Assembly (NCBI RefSeq): GCF_947498345.1
Contig: NZ_CANMJY010000006.1
Location: 124,001-188,000 of the forward strand
Length of the DNA: 64,000 nt
Reading direction: 5' to 3'
Source: an uncultured Winogradskyella sp.
GTDB lineage: Bacteria; Bacteroidota; Bacteroidia; Flavobacteriales; Flavobacteriaceae
A program made the translations under genes and the position numbers. The notes under the pieces are model-generated. The model was not told the origin of the DNA. It searched no databases and was given only the letters and a program-made list of their open reading frames with translations. Positions within the stretch are counted from its first letter, which is position 1; the number at the start of each line of letters is the position of its first letter. Below are positions 17,989 through 27,959 of the stretch, in pieces.

Positions 17989-20421
17989 TTATTTACTGAG
18001 TTTAACTCGTATGTTCTGTTCTCTTGAAGTGTCCCAAATAACACTCAGTGTTAAAGTTTTATACTTTGGATTGTATTTTCCTTTTACTTTGTCTTTACCA
18101 ATTTTTATACGTTTTGGTTCTTTTTGAATGTTATGTAGTGTTAATTCAATTGTCTTGGTTTTAGCAGAATAATTTTCACCTGTTTTAGCATCAAATTCTA
18201 TTTCTAACCAGCGCCTTTTAATTTCAGCTTCAAACCTTAAAGTTTGATATTCTTGCTTTTTAATGGCATCTATGGTTTTTCCATCATCAAAATAAAATTC
18301 ACGCTCAGATACTTCTATGTCATCATGATGATAATATTGAAGTTGAAAATTACTATCGTTATAATCTTTAGTAGATTGCATTGATTTAGCAAGTGGTATG
18401 AATGCTCCAGCTCTTACATAGGTTGGAATATATGCAGGATGTGTTTTTATCCCTTTGGTTTGTCCGCCTTTAATAATTTCATCGGTTTCGATATTAAACC
18501 AATCTGAAGTTTTTGGAAAATAGACTTCTTGTTCTTTTTTACCCGCTTCTAAGACAGGTGCTACCAAAATATCCTTTCCCCATAAATAGGTTTCAGAATA
18601 ATTAAATAATTCTGGGTTATCTGGTTCTTCAAACAATAGAGGTCGCATTAGTGGTTTACCATATTGATGATTTTCATACATCAGATTATAGTTATACGGT
18701 AGCATACGGTATCGCATTTCTATAGCAAATCTGGCAAAATTCTTTGCCTTATCACTTCTGTAAATAGGCTCACTCGGTACATCTTCCTGAGCGTGTGGTC
18801 TAAAAACAGGTTGAAAAACTCCATACTGTAACCAACGTGCATATAACTCATCATCTAAATTTGCACCTGCAAATCCGCCCAAATCAGAATGCATATAGCC
18901 AATACCTTGCATTCCCATTTGTAATGCTATTTCTGGTTGAGATTGTAATCCTCCCCAACTACGACTTACATCTCCAGACCAAGGTACCATACCATAGCGC
19001 TGACTACCTGAATAACCCGCACGCATTAGAATAAATGGACGTTTATCTGGATTGGCTTCTAAACTTGCTTCATAAACTAATTTAGCCCAGTCGTGTCCAT
19101 AAATATTATGAACTTCTTGAGCAGAACCCTTAACATGTTGTACCCAATGCGGATGCACTTCGGGCTCTCCTAAGTCTCCCCAAAACCCTGTAACACCTAT
19201 GCTTGATAAGTCTTTATAAATGTTTTTAAACCATGTATTCCCTTTTTTATCATAGATGTCTATAATACCTGTATTACCAAAATAGAAATCATATTTAGCA
19301 GGGTTACCAACAGAGTCTTTTGCAAGAATGTTTTTATCTACGGCTTCATTCCATCGACTTGATGTTGTTAAAACAAATGGCTCAGTAATAAGAATAGTCT
19401 CTACATTTTGAGATTGTAAATCCTTTATCATCTGCTTTGGATTTGGAAATGAATCCTTTAAGAATTCTAAATTTCCCATGGTGCCTTTAATGTCTTTTCC
19501 GAACCAGTATAAATCCAAAATTATAGCATCTACAGCAATCTTATCCTCTTTAAACTTATTGATGGTCTCGATAGTTTCTTTTTGAGAATGATAGCCAAAT
19601 CTGCTTGAAAAATTTCCTAACGCCCAACGCGGTAACATGGGTTGCTTACCTGTTAAGCTAGTATAATTTTCAATGATATCATACCAAGATTCACCAACTA
19701 TAACTTGATAGGTCTTACGACCCGAAATGGTTTCGTATGTTAGTGTATTATATTTTTTACTGTCTAAATCTAAATACCCAATTGGTGCATTGTCGAAATG
19801 AATCATGTATTTGTTTGATGACATTACAATAGGCATGGTGTAATTCATCAATTGGGATTCGGTTTGGTAACCATAATGCGCACGATTGAATAATGGCAAA
19901 CGATGTCCACGACGATTCATCCCCAAAGCTCTTGCTCCTCCTCCGTATAAAACTTCGTCCTTAGTAAGATTGAATTCTATTTTCTCAGTTGAGTCGGCAA
20001 TAATATTGCCTTTAACCATTTCCATGGGTTCGTGAACATTTTTGTAATAGCCACGTTTCTCAGATATTATTGATTTACCCTTGTAAGAGTAACTAACCTG
20101 AAACGGTTTAGTTGTAATAGTAACAGATAGCGCTGTACTTCCAAAAGTGATATCGTTCTCTACATATTTGTAAGTAGTTTCAATGTTTTCAGATTTCATA
20201 ACAACAGCATGAGACTCACTTTCATAGTTTTCTCCATTTGGAATAAAACTAGCCTGAAGTATTTCTGGCGAATAGAACTGAAATACGTATCTACCGTCGT
20301 TAGTTACAACCGTAAATAGTCCATTTTCTTGATTATGGGATTTATAAATTCGATTCGAATTTTGAGCACAAATTGAAATTGAAAATAATACAAGTACTAT
20401 GTATAAAAATCTTTGCTTCAT
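17989..20421 (-). CDS. GH31 alpha-glucosidase
   Basis: GH31 enzymes cleave terminal alpha-glucosyl residues with retention. Residues 1-19 are a secretory signal ending ISICAQ, without a lipobox. The order is an N-terminal beta domain, a (beta/alpha)8 barrel (PRWALGNFSSRFGY, then DAIILDLYWFG), and a C-terminal beta region. The nucleophile Asp416 lies in GFWGDLGEPE and the acid/base Asp484 in VPWSGDVSRSW. The 810-residue length is typical. The variant WGDLGEPE in place of the commoner WxDMNE is frequent in Bacteroidota members of the family. It sits between the esterase and the GH13 genes and probably trims imported oligosaccharides, including alpha-1,6 ends, in the periplasm. Confidence 0.92.
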   Translation of the reverse strand: MKQRFLYIVLVLFSISICAQNSNRIYKSHNQENGLFTVVTNDGRYVFQFYSPEILQASFIPNGENYESESHAVVMKSENIETTYKYVENDITFGSTALSVTITTKPFQVSYSYKGKSIISEKRGYYKNVHEPMEMVKGNIIADSTEKIEFNLTKDEVLYGGGARALGMNRRGHRLPLFNRAHYGYQTESQLMNYTMPIVMSSNKYMIHFDNAPIGYLDLDSKKYNTLTYETISGRKTYQVIVGESWYDIIENYTSLTGKQPMLPRWALGNFSSRFGYHSQKETIETINKFKEDKIAVDAIILDLYWFGKDIKGTMGNLEFLKDSFPNPKQMIKDLQSQNVETILITEPFVLTTSSRWNEAVDKNILAKDSVGNPAKYDFYFGNTGIIDIYDKKGNTWFKNIYKDLSSIGVTGFWGDLGEPEVHPHWVQHVKGSAQEVHNIYGHDWAKLVYEASLEANPDKRPFILMRAGYSGSQRYGMVPWSGDVSRSWGGLQSQPEIALQMGMQGIGYMHSDLGGFAGANLDDELYARWLQYGVFQPVFRPHAQEDVPSEPIYRSDKAKNFARFAIEMRYRMLPYNYNLMYENHQYGKPLMRPLLFEEPDNPELFNYSETYLWGKDILVAPVLEAGKKEQEVYFPKTSDWFNIETDEIIKGGQTKGIKTHPAYIPTYVRAGAFIPLAKSMQSTKDYNDSNFQLQYYHHDDIEVSEREFYFDDGKTIDAIKKQEYQTLRFEAEIKRRWLEIEFDAKTGENYSAKTKTIELTLHNIQKEPKRIKIGKDKVKGKYNPKYKTLTLSVIWDTSREQNIRVKLSK

Positions 20422-20478
20422 TATAAAATTTTAAAGACCTCATAGATAAAACACCTACAAGGTCTATATTAGTTGCTA

Positions 20479-21450
20479 TTAATCTTTACCTAAAAGAAAC
20501 TCTAATGGTTTATCTAAGCGTTGATTCCAGGAATTTTCAGAATGGTCTGTCCCTTCAAAAAACAGGTTCACAGAATTCTTATCCGTATACCCTTTTGCTT
20601 TTAAAATTTTATCAACTCTAGGCGCATATTGCGGGTAATGTTGGTCTAAAGTTTTGTTACCATAATCAAAATACAATCTGTGCGTGTTAGGATTTGGTAA
20701 GTTTGCTTCCATATAATTAAAAATGGCTTCAGGAAACGGGTTATCTTCCCTAGGCGCAGCGCCTACCCAATGTGTTGATATACATGCGGCTCCTCCAAAA
20801 ACAATCGGATATTCTGATATGGCATACATAGACATTAAACCTCCCATACTAGAGCCCATAACAAAGGTGTGCGCTCTATCAGTGTATACCGAATAAGAAC
20901 TGTCAATCATAGGTTTTAATTCCTCAATTAAAAACCTTAAATAATTGTCCCCATTAAATTTTGTATCAGCATTGGCATTAATTGCTTCATCTAAGAGTTT
21001 TTCTTGAGTTTCTTTATCTAGAAAGTCAAATGCCTTTTCAGGAAATAAATCCTGCCAACGTATTTGTGGAATATTATGAATGGCCACAACTATAAAATCT
21101 TTAGTTTTTTTATCTCTCATTAATTGACTTGCCCACTCATCGACCTTCCATTCTTGCTTGTTCCAGGTGGTTGTACTGTCAAATAGCATTTGTCCATCAT
21201 GCATGTAAAGCACACTATATTTATTATCTCTTGAATAGTTTTTTGGCAACCAAACATCTACTGGCCTTGGTGTAATATATTGTGATGGAAAGCTATCTAC
21301 TCTGACTAATTTTCCATCGAATAATTTAGCATTATCAACTGTTCTAAAATGATATGTTATACTTGCAGTACTATCGTCATTAACTTTTTTCCCTTTTTGA
21401 CACGAAAAGAAAGCTATACAAAAACACAAGATGAATGCCCACTTTTTCAT
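20479..21450 (-). CDS. Esterase D-like alpha/beta hydrolase lipoprotein
   Basis: A 323-residue alpha/beta hydrolase of the esterase-D/Fes-like superfamily. It carries a lipoprotein signal (CIAFFSC, Cys17), a mid-protein YSVLYMHDGQMLFD motif and the nucleophile elbow GSSMGG with Ser201. A late EGTDHSENSW supplies the catalytic His. Such esterases are common partners in flavobacterial glucan loci, where they are thought to remove ester substituents or act on short chains; the substrate is unknown. It is 2 bases from the upstream GH13 gene stop and 57 bases before GH31. Confidence 0.85.
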   Translation of the reverse strand: MKKWAFILCFCIAFFSCQKGKKVNDDSTASITYHFRTVDNAKLFDGKLVRVDSFPSQYITPRPVDVWLPKNYSRDNKYSVLYMHDGQMLFDSTTTWNKQEWKVDEWASQLMRDKKTKDFIVVAIHNIPQIRWQDLFPEKAFDFLDKETQEKLLDEAINANADTKFNGDNYLRFLIEELKPMIDSSYSVYTDRAHTFVMGSSMGGLMSMYAISEYPIVFGGAACISTHWVGAAPREDNPFPEAIFNYMEANLPNPNTHRLYFDYGNKTLDQHYPQYAPRVDKILKAKGYTDKNSVNLFFEGTDHSENSWNQRLDKPLEFLLGKD

Positions 21451-21452
21451 AA

Positions 21453-23459
21453 CTATAGCTTTGTAGTTAGTAGCATTACACCTTTAGATTTCAAATCAAT
21501 GACATCACCCCATTTTAGAGTTTCTCCAGTAATGATATTCTTAAGTGTTTTTCCCTTTAACCCTATTTCCTTTTGGTAATTAAGGTCTATAGTTATAATA
21601 TCTTCATTCTTATTTAATATTAAAACAACAGTTTCATCACCCAATGTTCTATACATAAAATAGGTACCAACAAATGGTGCAAAATGCGTAGTTTTTCCTT
21701 CATGAATGGCTTTACTGTCTTTTCTGTAGTTGAATAACTTTTTGATGAAAGATTGCATGTCCTTTTGCTCATCTGTAAGACCTTGACCAGTAAATGTATT
21801 CACTTTATCTCCTTCCCAACCACCAGGAAAATCTGTACGGATTAATCCATGATCTCCAGGTTTTGCAAAATCGTTCATTAAGATTTCTGTACCATAATAC
21901 ATTTGCATAATTCTAGGCATTACAGCATAAGTTGCCATTGCCATTTTGGTGTTGGTAATATCGCCTTCCATTTGTGTGAAAATGCGACTCATATCATGGT
22001 TATCTGGAAACACCATAATATCCTTTGGACTCGCATAATGAAAGTCGTTTGCCAATCCTTCATAGATTTTCACCAAACCTGTATCCCATGACTCTTTTTC
22101 CTTTATACCCTCAACTACTAAATTCTGCATAGCAAAATCCATTGAAGATCTTAAGTTAGAGTCGTACCCATCTTTATTATTTGCACCTTCTTGCCAATAC
22201 CCAATAAGTAACGGATTATAACTCCACTCTTCTCCTACTATACTAAAGTTTGGATATTCAGTCATTATGGCTCCAGCCCAATCGCTCATAAAGTCTTTAT
22301 CTGGATATGGATAGGTATCTTGACGGATTCCTCCCAATTGAGCTGTTTCAATCCACCAAATGCTGTTCTGAATGATATATCTTGCCATAAAGGGATTACG
22401 TTGATTTAAGTCTGGCATTGTTGCCACAAACCAACCCTCGTTGTTTCCTTTTCTATCAGCTTCTGACGCATATATATCTTGATTAGTTGTACGCCTGTGG
22501 TTAGAGTTTATGGTATATGAGTTACCCCAGTTTTCTAGATTTTCTTCAAAATTTTCTTGAAGATTAACCCAATCTTTAAAAGGCAAGTCCTTCATCCACC
22601 AATGATATAATCCGCAATGGTTAGCCACTTGATCCATAACCAATTTCATACCCTTTTCTTTAAGCTTAGCTGATAATTCCTGATATTCAGCCAAAGTTCC
22701 AAAACGCGGGTCAATTTCATACAAATCTGTAACAGCATAACCATGATATGAGCCTCGTTTCATATCATTAGTTAAAAGTGGTTGAGGCCAAACTGCTGTA
22801 AAGCCTAAATCGTGTATATAATCTATATGCTGTGTGACTCCAGCAATATCCCCACCATGTCTAGCATAATCATCACTTCGATTTATAGTCTTCTCCAACA
22901 TTTCTGGTTGCCCCTCAATACCCAATGGCGTATCGTTAGTTGTGATTCCATTTACAAAACGATCTGGAGTTATTAAATAAATAGCATCACTACTGTTGAA
23001 ACCTATATAATCGTCAGCTGGCTTTACCCGTTCTTTTAATTCATAAGTAGCAATGAGTTCCTCACCCGAGTCTTTTTTAAAAGACATATTGAATTTTCCG
23101 GCTTTAGCTTTTGAAATGTCTAAATCAACAAATAAATAATTGTTACTATTATCGCCTTTTGAAACATTTATAATAGAAACTCCTGAGTAATTTACACTTG
23201 GTTTATAGTCTGAAATATTTGGATGTTTCACCAAAAGTTGAAGACTATCATTCTTAAAACCAGTCCACCAATTCGGTGGTTCTATACGCTCTATATCATT
23301 AACTTCAACCAGAGATGTATCTGATGAAGAAGATGTTTCTGCATTTGGTGAATTCTCTTTACAAGACATTAAAAAAACAAATACCAAAGCTATTAGAGTA
23401 CTAAATATATTTTTCATACTAGTAAAGTTTTTAATATTCTTGATTTGAGGCGTAATCAA
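21453..23459 (-). CDS. susA: GH13 neopullulanase/cyclomaltodextrinase-like, SusA-type lipoprotein
   Basis: An N-terminal beta domain (residues about 50-140, IERIEPPNWWTGF onward) matches the cyclomaltodextrinase N-domain, followed by a GH13 barrel and a C-terminal beta domain. The regions are DQVANHCG (I), GGIRQDTYPY with nucleophile Asp381, IVGEEW with acid/base Glu410, and DNHDMSRIF with Asp489. The longest frame starts 14 residues before MKNIFSTL. The start at Met15 (23417) is preferred because it gives a normal lipoprotein signal ending VFLMSC. SusA-type enzymes cut maltodextrins and pullulan in the periplasm. It follows the GH65 gene by 5 bases. The gene name is by analogy. Confidence 0.88.
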   Translation of the reverse strand: MITPQIKNIKNFTSMKNIFSTLIALVFVFLMSCKENSPNAETSSSSDTSLVEVNDIERIEPPNWWTGFKNDSLQLLVKHPNISDYKPSVNYSGVSIINVSKGDNSNNYLFVDLDISKAKAGKFNMSFKKDSGEELIATYELKERVKPADDYIGFNSSDAIYLITPDRFVNGITTNDTPLGIEGQPEMLEKTINRSDDYARHGGDIAGVTQHIDYIHDLGFTAVWPQPLLTNDMKRGSYHGYAVTDLYEIDPRFGTLAEYQELSAKLKEKGMKLVMDQVANHCGLYHWWMKDLPFKDWVNLQENFEENLENWGNSYTINSNHRRTTNQDIYASEADRKGNNEGWFVATMPDLNQRNPFMARYIIQNSIWWIETAQLGGIRQDTYPYPDKDFMSDWAGAIMTEYPNFSIVGEEWSYNPLLIGYWQEGANNKDGYDSNLRSSMDFAMQNLVVEGIKEKESWDTGLVKIYEGLANDFHYASPKDIMVFPDNHDMSRIFTQMEGDITNTKMAMATYAVMPRIMQMYYGTEILMNDFAKPGDHGLIRTDFPGGWEGDKVNTFTGQGLTDEQKDMQSFIKKLFNYRKDSKAIHEGKTTHFAPFVGTYFMYRTLGDETVVLILNKNEDIITIDLNYQKEIGLKGKTLKNIITGETLKWGDVIDLKSKGVMLLTTKL

Positions 23460-23464
23460 TTTTC

Positions 23465-25771
23465 TTATACTGTGACCAAATTATTTGGTGAAATACTCAC
23501 GGACTTATCATTAACAACAATTTCTAAATCTTCATTACCTTCTAATTCAAAATGTGTATGTCCTTGGCAAACATTTACTTTGAGTATTTGATGTCTAAAG
23601 TTGACCTTAAAAGAATAACCATCCCATTGTTTAGGTATTCTAGGTTCAAAGGTTAATGTATTATCTTTAACACGCATACCACCAAAACCTTCTACGATGC
23701 TCATCCAAGTACCAGCCATTGAGGTAATGTGTAAGCCTTCATGTACCTCGTGATTGTAATCATCTAAATCTAGTCGAGATGTTCTTAAATAGAAAGTATA
23801 GGCTTGCTCCATACGATCTAACTTCGCTGCCTGAATACTATGTACACAGGGTGACAATGAGCTCTCATGCACTGTGAATGGTTCATAAAAATCAAAATGA
23901 CGTTCTAATTCTTCAGTGCTAAACTGGTCTTCAAAAAAGTAGAAGCCTTGTAATGTATCTGCTTGCTTAATGTATGGTGAACGTAAAATACGATCCCATG
24001 ACCATTTTTGATTTATTGGTCGTTGTGACTTATCTAAGTCAGCAACAGAAATTAATTCTTTATCTAAAAAGCCATCTTGTTGCAAATAAACATTATGTTT
24101 TTCGGAATATGGAAAATACATATTATCTGCTATAGCTTCCCATTCTTTGATTTCTGCTTTAGACAACTTTGCCTTATTCATTATACGTGTATAATCGGTA
24201 GAAAACTCAGAGGCAATACGCGCTATATTTACTATAGTGTAATTAATACACCATTGCGCAATGTAATTAGTATACCAATTATTGTTGACGTTGTTTTCGT
24301 ATTCATTAGGGCCAGTAACACCAAGGATAACATACTTGTTTTTATCGGTTGAAAATGTTGCTCTTTGATGCCAAAAGCGTGCAATACCAATAAGAACTTC
24401 TAAGCCCATTTCTGGGATATAACTATAGTCGCCTGTGTAACGATAGTAATTAAAAATTGCAAAGGCAATAGCTCCATTTCTATGAATTTCTTCAAAGGTA
24501 ATTTCCCATTCATTATGGCATTCTTCGCCATTCATAGTTACCATAGGATATAATGCTGCACCATTAGTAAATCCTAATTTTTCAGCATTTTCTATGGCCT
24601 TACCTAAATGTTTGTAGCGGTAGGTCAATAAATTTCTGGCAACACTTTGATCTTTAGTTGCCATATAAAATGGAATACAGTAGGCTTCGGTATCCCAATA
24701 GGTACTACCGCCATATTTTTCGCCTGTAAATCCTTTAGGTCCAATGTTTAATCTTGCATCAGTACCCAGATAAGTCTGATTTAAATGAAAAATATTAAAT
24801 CGTATGCCTTGTTGAGCTTTAACATCTCCATCTATAGTAATATCTGCCATGTCCCAAATCTTAGACCAGGCATTTTTCTGAGCCTCTAATAAAACAGAAA
24901 AACCAGATTTAGTAGCCTTTTCCAGGACTGATTTCGCAGCAGTTACCAATTCATATTTGTCGTGATTTCTATCAACAGTATATCCTCCAAACTTATGTAT
25001 GGTGTAAGTTTCATTTTGCTTAACTTCATAATTATAACTAAATGAAGCGCTATTAGAATCTGCATTAATATTTGGATTTATGAGAATCGATTTGCCATCA
25101 ATAAAGACTTGTGACTCCATAAACGTACAAGTATAAAAATCCGTCTTCATGGTCTTAGCCTGAATAAAAGCCTGATTATTCTCGTGGCTTACATTCAACG
25201 TATCCCAAAACTTATCATCCCAATTAGTATCTTCGTTTGTAATACCACTATCAATATATGGTCTGTAGGTTATTGACGCGTTAGAATTTAAAGGTGTAAC
25301 CGAATAGTTAATAGCACCTAATTCATCTATATCCAAGCTCAAAAAGCGTTTTGTATTTACTTTTATTTTTATGCCATTTTTAAGTGTGGCAATAAAACTT
25401 CTGGATAGCCAACCTTCTCTCATGTTAAGCTCTCGTCTAAAGTTTTCAACGCTCTTGCAATTATGAAGATCTAATGCTTCGTCATTTATATAAACATTGA
25501 TACCTATCCAATTTGGCGCATTTAAGACCTTAGCGAAATATTCTGGATAGCCATTTTTCCACCAACCTACTCTGGTTTTGTCTGGGTAGTAAACACCTGC
25601 GATATAACTTCCTTGAAATGTAGGTCCCGAATATCTTTCTTCAAAATTGGCACGTTGCCCCATAGCACCATTGCCTATACTAAATAAGCTTTCGGATGCT
25701 TTTACATGGCTTGGATCAAATCCTTCTTCTATGATTGACCAATCATTGGGTATGATATAATCTAAATTCAT
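23465..25771 (-). CDS. GH65 maltose (disaccharide) phosphorylase
   Basis: GH65 phosphorylases split an alpha-glucosyl disaccharide with phosphate, giving beta-glucose-1-phosphate and glucose in the cytoplasm. There is no signal peptide. The N-terminal super-sandwich domain opens with ESLFSIGNGAMGQRANFEE. The (alpha/alpha)6 barrel carries the signature GEECHNEWEITFEEIHRNG, in which Glu421 is the likely general acid. The 768-residue length fits. The neighbouring pgmB and sugar transporter make maltose the probable substrate; trehalose or kojibiose cannot be excluded by eye. It lies 40 bases after pgmB and 5 bases before the SusA-like gene. Confidence 0.92.
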   Translation of the reverse strand: MNLDYIIPNDWSIIEEGFDPSHVKASESLFSIGNGAMGQRANFEERYSGPTFQGSYIAGVYYPDKTRVGWWKNGYPEYFAKVLNAPNWIGINVYINDEALDLHNCKSVENFRRELNMREGWLSRSFIATLKNGIKIKVNTKRFLSLDIDELGAINYSVTPLNSNASITYRPYIDSGITNEDTNWDDKFWDTLNVSHENNQAFIQAKTMKTDFYTCTFMESQVFIDGKSILINPNINADSNSASFSYNYEVKQNETYTIHKFGGYTVDRNHDKYELVTAAKSVLEKATKSGFSVLLEAQKNAWSKIWDMADITIDGDVKAQQGIRFNIFHLNQTYLGTDARLNIGPKGFTGEKYGGSTYWDTEAYCIPFYMATKDQSVARNLLTYRYKHLGKAIENAEKLGFTNGAALYPMVTMNGEECHNEWEITFEEIHRNGAIAFAIFNYYRYTGDYSYIPEMGLEVLIGIARFWHQRATFSTDKNKYVILGVTGPNEYENNVNNNWYTNYIAQWCINYTIVNIARIASEFSTDYTRIMNKAKLSKAEIKEWEAIADNMYFPYSEKHNVYLQQDGFLDKELISVADLDKSQRPINQKWSWDRILRSPYIKQADTLQGFYFFEDQFSTEELERHFDFYEPFTVHESSLSPCVHSIQAAKLDRMEQAYTFYLRTSRLDLDDYNHEVHEGLHITSMAGTWMSIVEGFGGMRVKDNTLTFEPRIPKQWDGYSFKVNFRHQILKVNVCQGHTHFELEGNEDLEIVVNDKSVSISPNNLVTV

Positions 25772-25811
25772 ATATATTCTTATTTGAAAGCTCTAATGAG
25801 CATTCTATGTT

Positions 25812-26468
25812 TTAATTTTTAATTAATGCTATTATAAATTCATCTGAGATTTCCGTAAAGTCTTTGAATACGTAATCTGCATCCCTTAGGATCTTTTTGT
25901 CTCCAATTCCGATAGAAACCATATCAGCAACATTAGCAGCTTCAACACCTGCGACAGAATCTTCGAAAACAATACAATCTTTAGGGTTAATGTTTAAGAG
26001 CTCAGCAGCTATTAAAAACACTTCTGGATCTGGTTTAGCTTTACTAACATCATTACCATCTACTATGGCATTAAAATGTTCTCTTAAATTAACACGCTCT
26101 AAAATGGTTCTGGCATTTTTACTTGCAGAACCTAAGGATATGGGTTGCTGTTTTTCTCTCAATCTATTTAATACTCTTGGAACATCTGGTAGAATCTCAT
26201 TCTCATCCATTTTAGAAATATGACTTAAGTAATCATCATTTTTCTTTGCCATTAATTCCGTAAACTTATCTTCAGAAATTGTTTTATTTCCCCAAGACAA
26301 TATTTTTTCTAACGACCTTACACGGCTTACACCTTTAAGCTGCTCGTTTTCTTCTTCTGTAAAGTCAATATTTAAACTATTAGCCAATTTTTTCCAAGCT
26401 AAAAAATGGTATTTGGCTGTGTCCACAATGACACCGTCCAGATCGAATATGAATCCTTTTTTAGTCAT
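25812..26468 (-). CDS. pgmB: Beta-phosphoglucomutase
   Basis: PgmB converts beta-glucose-1-phosphate to glucose-6-phosphate via an aspartyl-phosphate. This is a HAD-superfamily enzyme of 218 residues with FDLDGVIVDT (nucleophile Asp9, acid/base Asp11), the cap-domain HFLAWKKLA and KGVSRVRSLEKIL, motif II LGSASKN and motif III VFEDSVAGVEAA. These are the family's hallmarks, rather than those of a generic phosphatase. It lies 5 bases after the MFS gene and just upstream of GH65, whose product is its substrate, so the two make a complete energy-saving maltose route. Confidence 0.95.
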   Translation of the reverse strand: MTKKGFIFDLDGVIVDTAKYHFLAWKKLANSLNIDFTEEENEQLKGVSRVRSLEKILSWGNKTISEDKFTELMAKKNDDYLSHISKMDENEILPDVPRVLNRLREKQQPISLGSASKNARTILERVNLREHFNAIVDGNDVSKAKPDPEVFLIAAELLNINPKDCIVFEDSVAGVEAANVADMVSIGIGDKKILRDADYVFKDFTEISDEFIIALIKN

Positions 26469-26473
26469 TTAAT

Positions 26474-27829
26474 TTAGTTTTCTACTTTTAAGACTTCATC
26501 ATCAACATCTTTTACTCTTGAAACAAGAAGAGCAGCAATAATAAATGACACACCACTTAACACTAGAGCGTAGATAGGTTTATCGTTGTATAAGTATTTC
26601 ACCATTGGACCTCCAATTAGTGCATTTAAAATTTGTGGTAACACAATAAAAAAGTTGAAAATTCCCATATAGACACCCATTTTTCTGGCAGGTATTGAAC
26701 CTGCAAGAATTGCATAAGGCATTGCAAGGATACTTGCCCAAGCCACACCAACTCCCACCATTGAAAGTATTAACCAATTTTTATCTGGTAAAACATAAAG
26801 TGATAGTAGCCCTAATGCACCAACTATGAGTGAATACGAATGTGTTTTCTTACGTCCAATTTTCTTTGCGATAGCAGGCAAGAAAAATGCATATATGGCT
26901 GAAACTAAATTATAAACGCCGAACAAAATTCCGACCCAATCACCTGCGTCTTGAAACCCCTTGCTATGAGTATCTGTTATATCTAAACCATAAATGTGCG
27001 ATGCGATTGCTGGTGTGGCAAAAACCCACATTCCAAAAAGCCCAAACCAAGAAAAAAATTGGACCCATGCTAATTGACGCATCGTATCTGGCATTTTAGC
27101 AAAATCGGAAAATATATTTAGTAGACTTGAAGATTCTTCCTCTTCCATGATTTCACCTTCGGCAGCAAGAATTAGAGCCATTTCTTCTGGTGAATACTCC
27201 TTGGTAGTTATAACAGTAACTAAAATACTTCCTATTAATACTGCCGCACCAATAAAAAATGACAACAACAGATTTAGGGGAACTTCACCGACACTAGCTT
27301 CATTGGTTACACCAAACCAATTGGTTAATACATAAGGTAACCATGATCCTATCACAGCACCTATACCAATTAATATAGTTTGAACACTAAATCCAAGTGT
27401 TCTTTGATCTGAAGGTAACACATCTGCAACAAGAGCTCTGAATGGCTCCATGGCAATATTAAATGAAGCATCCATTATCATTAACATTCCAGCACCTACC
27501 CATAGCGCAGGCATAAATGCTGTAAACATATCTGAATTGGGCATAAAAATTAAGCCTAAAGAGGCGAGAATGGCACCTACTAAGAAATAGGGTCTACGTC
27601 TTCCTAGTTTAGTCCAGGTTCTATCACTATAATGACCTATAATTGGCTGTACAATTAATCCAGTTAAAGGAGCTACAATCCAAAACCATGACAACTCATG
27701 AACATCTGCACCAAAAATTTGAAGTATTCTACTTGCGTTAGCATTTTGCAGGGCAAAACCCATTTGAACCCCTAAGAAACCGAAACTTAAATTCCAGATT
27801 TCCCAAAAGCTTAATTTACGCTTTTCCAT
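26474..27829 (-). CDS. MFS maltose/glucoside transporter (SLC45-like)
   Basis: A 451-residue inner-membrane protein with about twelve hydrophobic helices. The first cytoplasmic loop carries GHYSDRTWTKLGRRRPY, typical of SLC45/GPH-like sugar symporters, and the FRALVADVLPSDQR segment is another family mark. It starts the nine-gene minus-strand operon and is followed by pgmB and GH65. The likely role is to bring maltose or short maltodextrins from the periplasm to the cytoplasmic phosphorylase. A perfect 12-bp inverted repeat lies 46-85 bases upstream of its ATG and could be the operon's control site. Confidence 0.9.
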   Translation of the reverse strand: MEKRKLSFWEIWNLSFGFLGVQMGFALQNANASRILQIFGADVHELSWFWIVAPLTGLIVQPIIGHYSDRTWTKLGRRRPYFLVGAILASLGLIFMPNSDMFTAFMPALWVGAGMLMIMDASFNIAMEPFRALVADVLPSDQRTLGFSVQTILIGIGAVIGSWLPYVLTNWFGVTNEASVGEVPLNLLLSFFIGAAVLIGSILVTVITTKEYSPEEMALILAAEGEIMEEEESSSLLNIFSDFAKMPDTMRQLAWVQFFSWFGLFGMWVFATPAIASHIYGLDITDTHSKGFQDAGDWVGILFGVYNLVSAIYAFFLPAIAKKIGRKKTHSYSLIVGALGLLSLYVLPDKNWLILSMVGVGVAWASILAMPYAILAGSIPARKMGVYMGIFNFFIVLPQILNALIGGPMVKYLYNDKPIYALVLSGVSFIIAALLVSRVKDVDDEVLKVEN

Positions 27830-27874
27830 GAAATAGTATGTTTTAAATTAATACTATTCTGACAAGCAAAGCTT

Positions 27875-27914
27875 ATCAAAACTTATGTGTAGAAGTGAAA
27901 ATATAAGTTTTGAT
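27875..27914. promoter_or_regulatory. 12-bp inverted repeat upstream of the glucan operon
   Basis: ATCAAAACTTAT (27875-27886) and ATAAGTTTTGAT (27903-27914) form a perfect inverted repeat with a 16-base spacer. It lies between the lacI-family gene and the MFS start. There is no U-tract on the minus strand, which disfavours a plain lacI terminator and favours an operator or RNA element. The spacer contains part of a 16-mer repeated before susC. Confidence 0.5.
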
Positions 27915-27950
27915 TTGCGGTAAAGATATAAAAGATTTTAAAACCGCAAA
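27914..27950 (-). terminator. Stem-loop just after the lacI-family gene
   Basis: TTTGCGGT (27914-27921) pairs perfectly with ACCGCAAA (27943-27950) over a 21-base loop, beginning 10 bases after the regulator's stop. It may end regulator transcription, but no strong U-tract follows, so the assignment is weak. Confidence 0.35.
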
Positions 27951-27959
27951 GTTAAATTT

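Noticed and set aside
20435..20465. Small inverted repeat AGACCT/AGGTCT between the esterase and GH31 genes
   Set aside because: Only 6 bp with a 19-base loop and no U-tract; too weak to call a terminator or operator.
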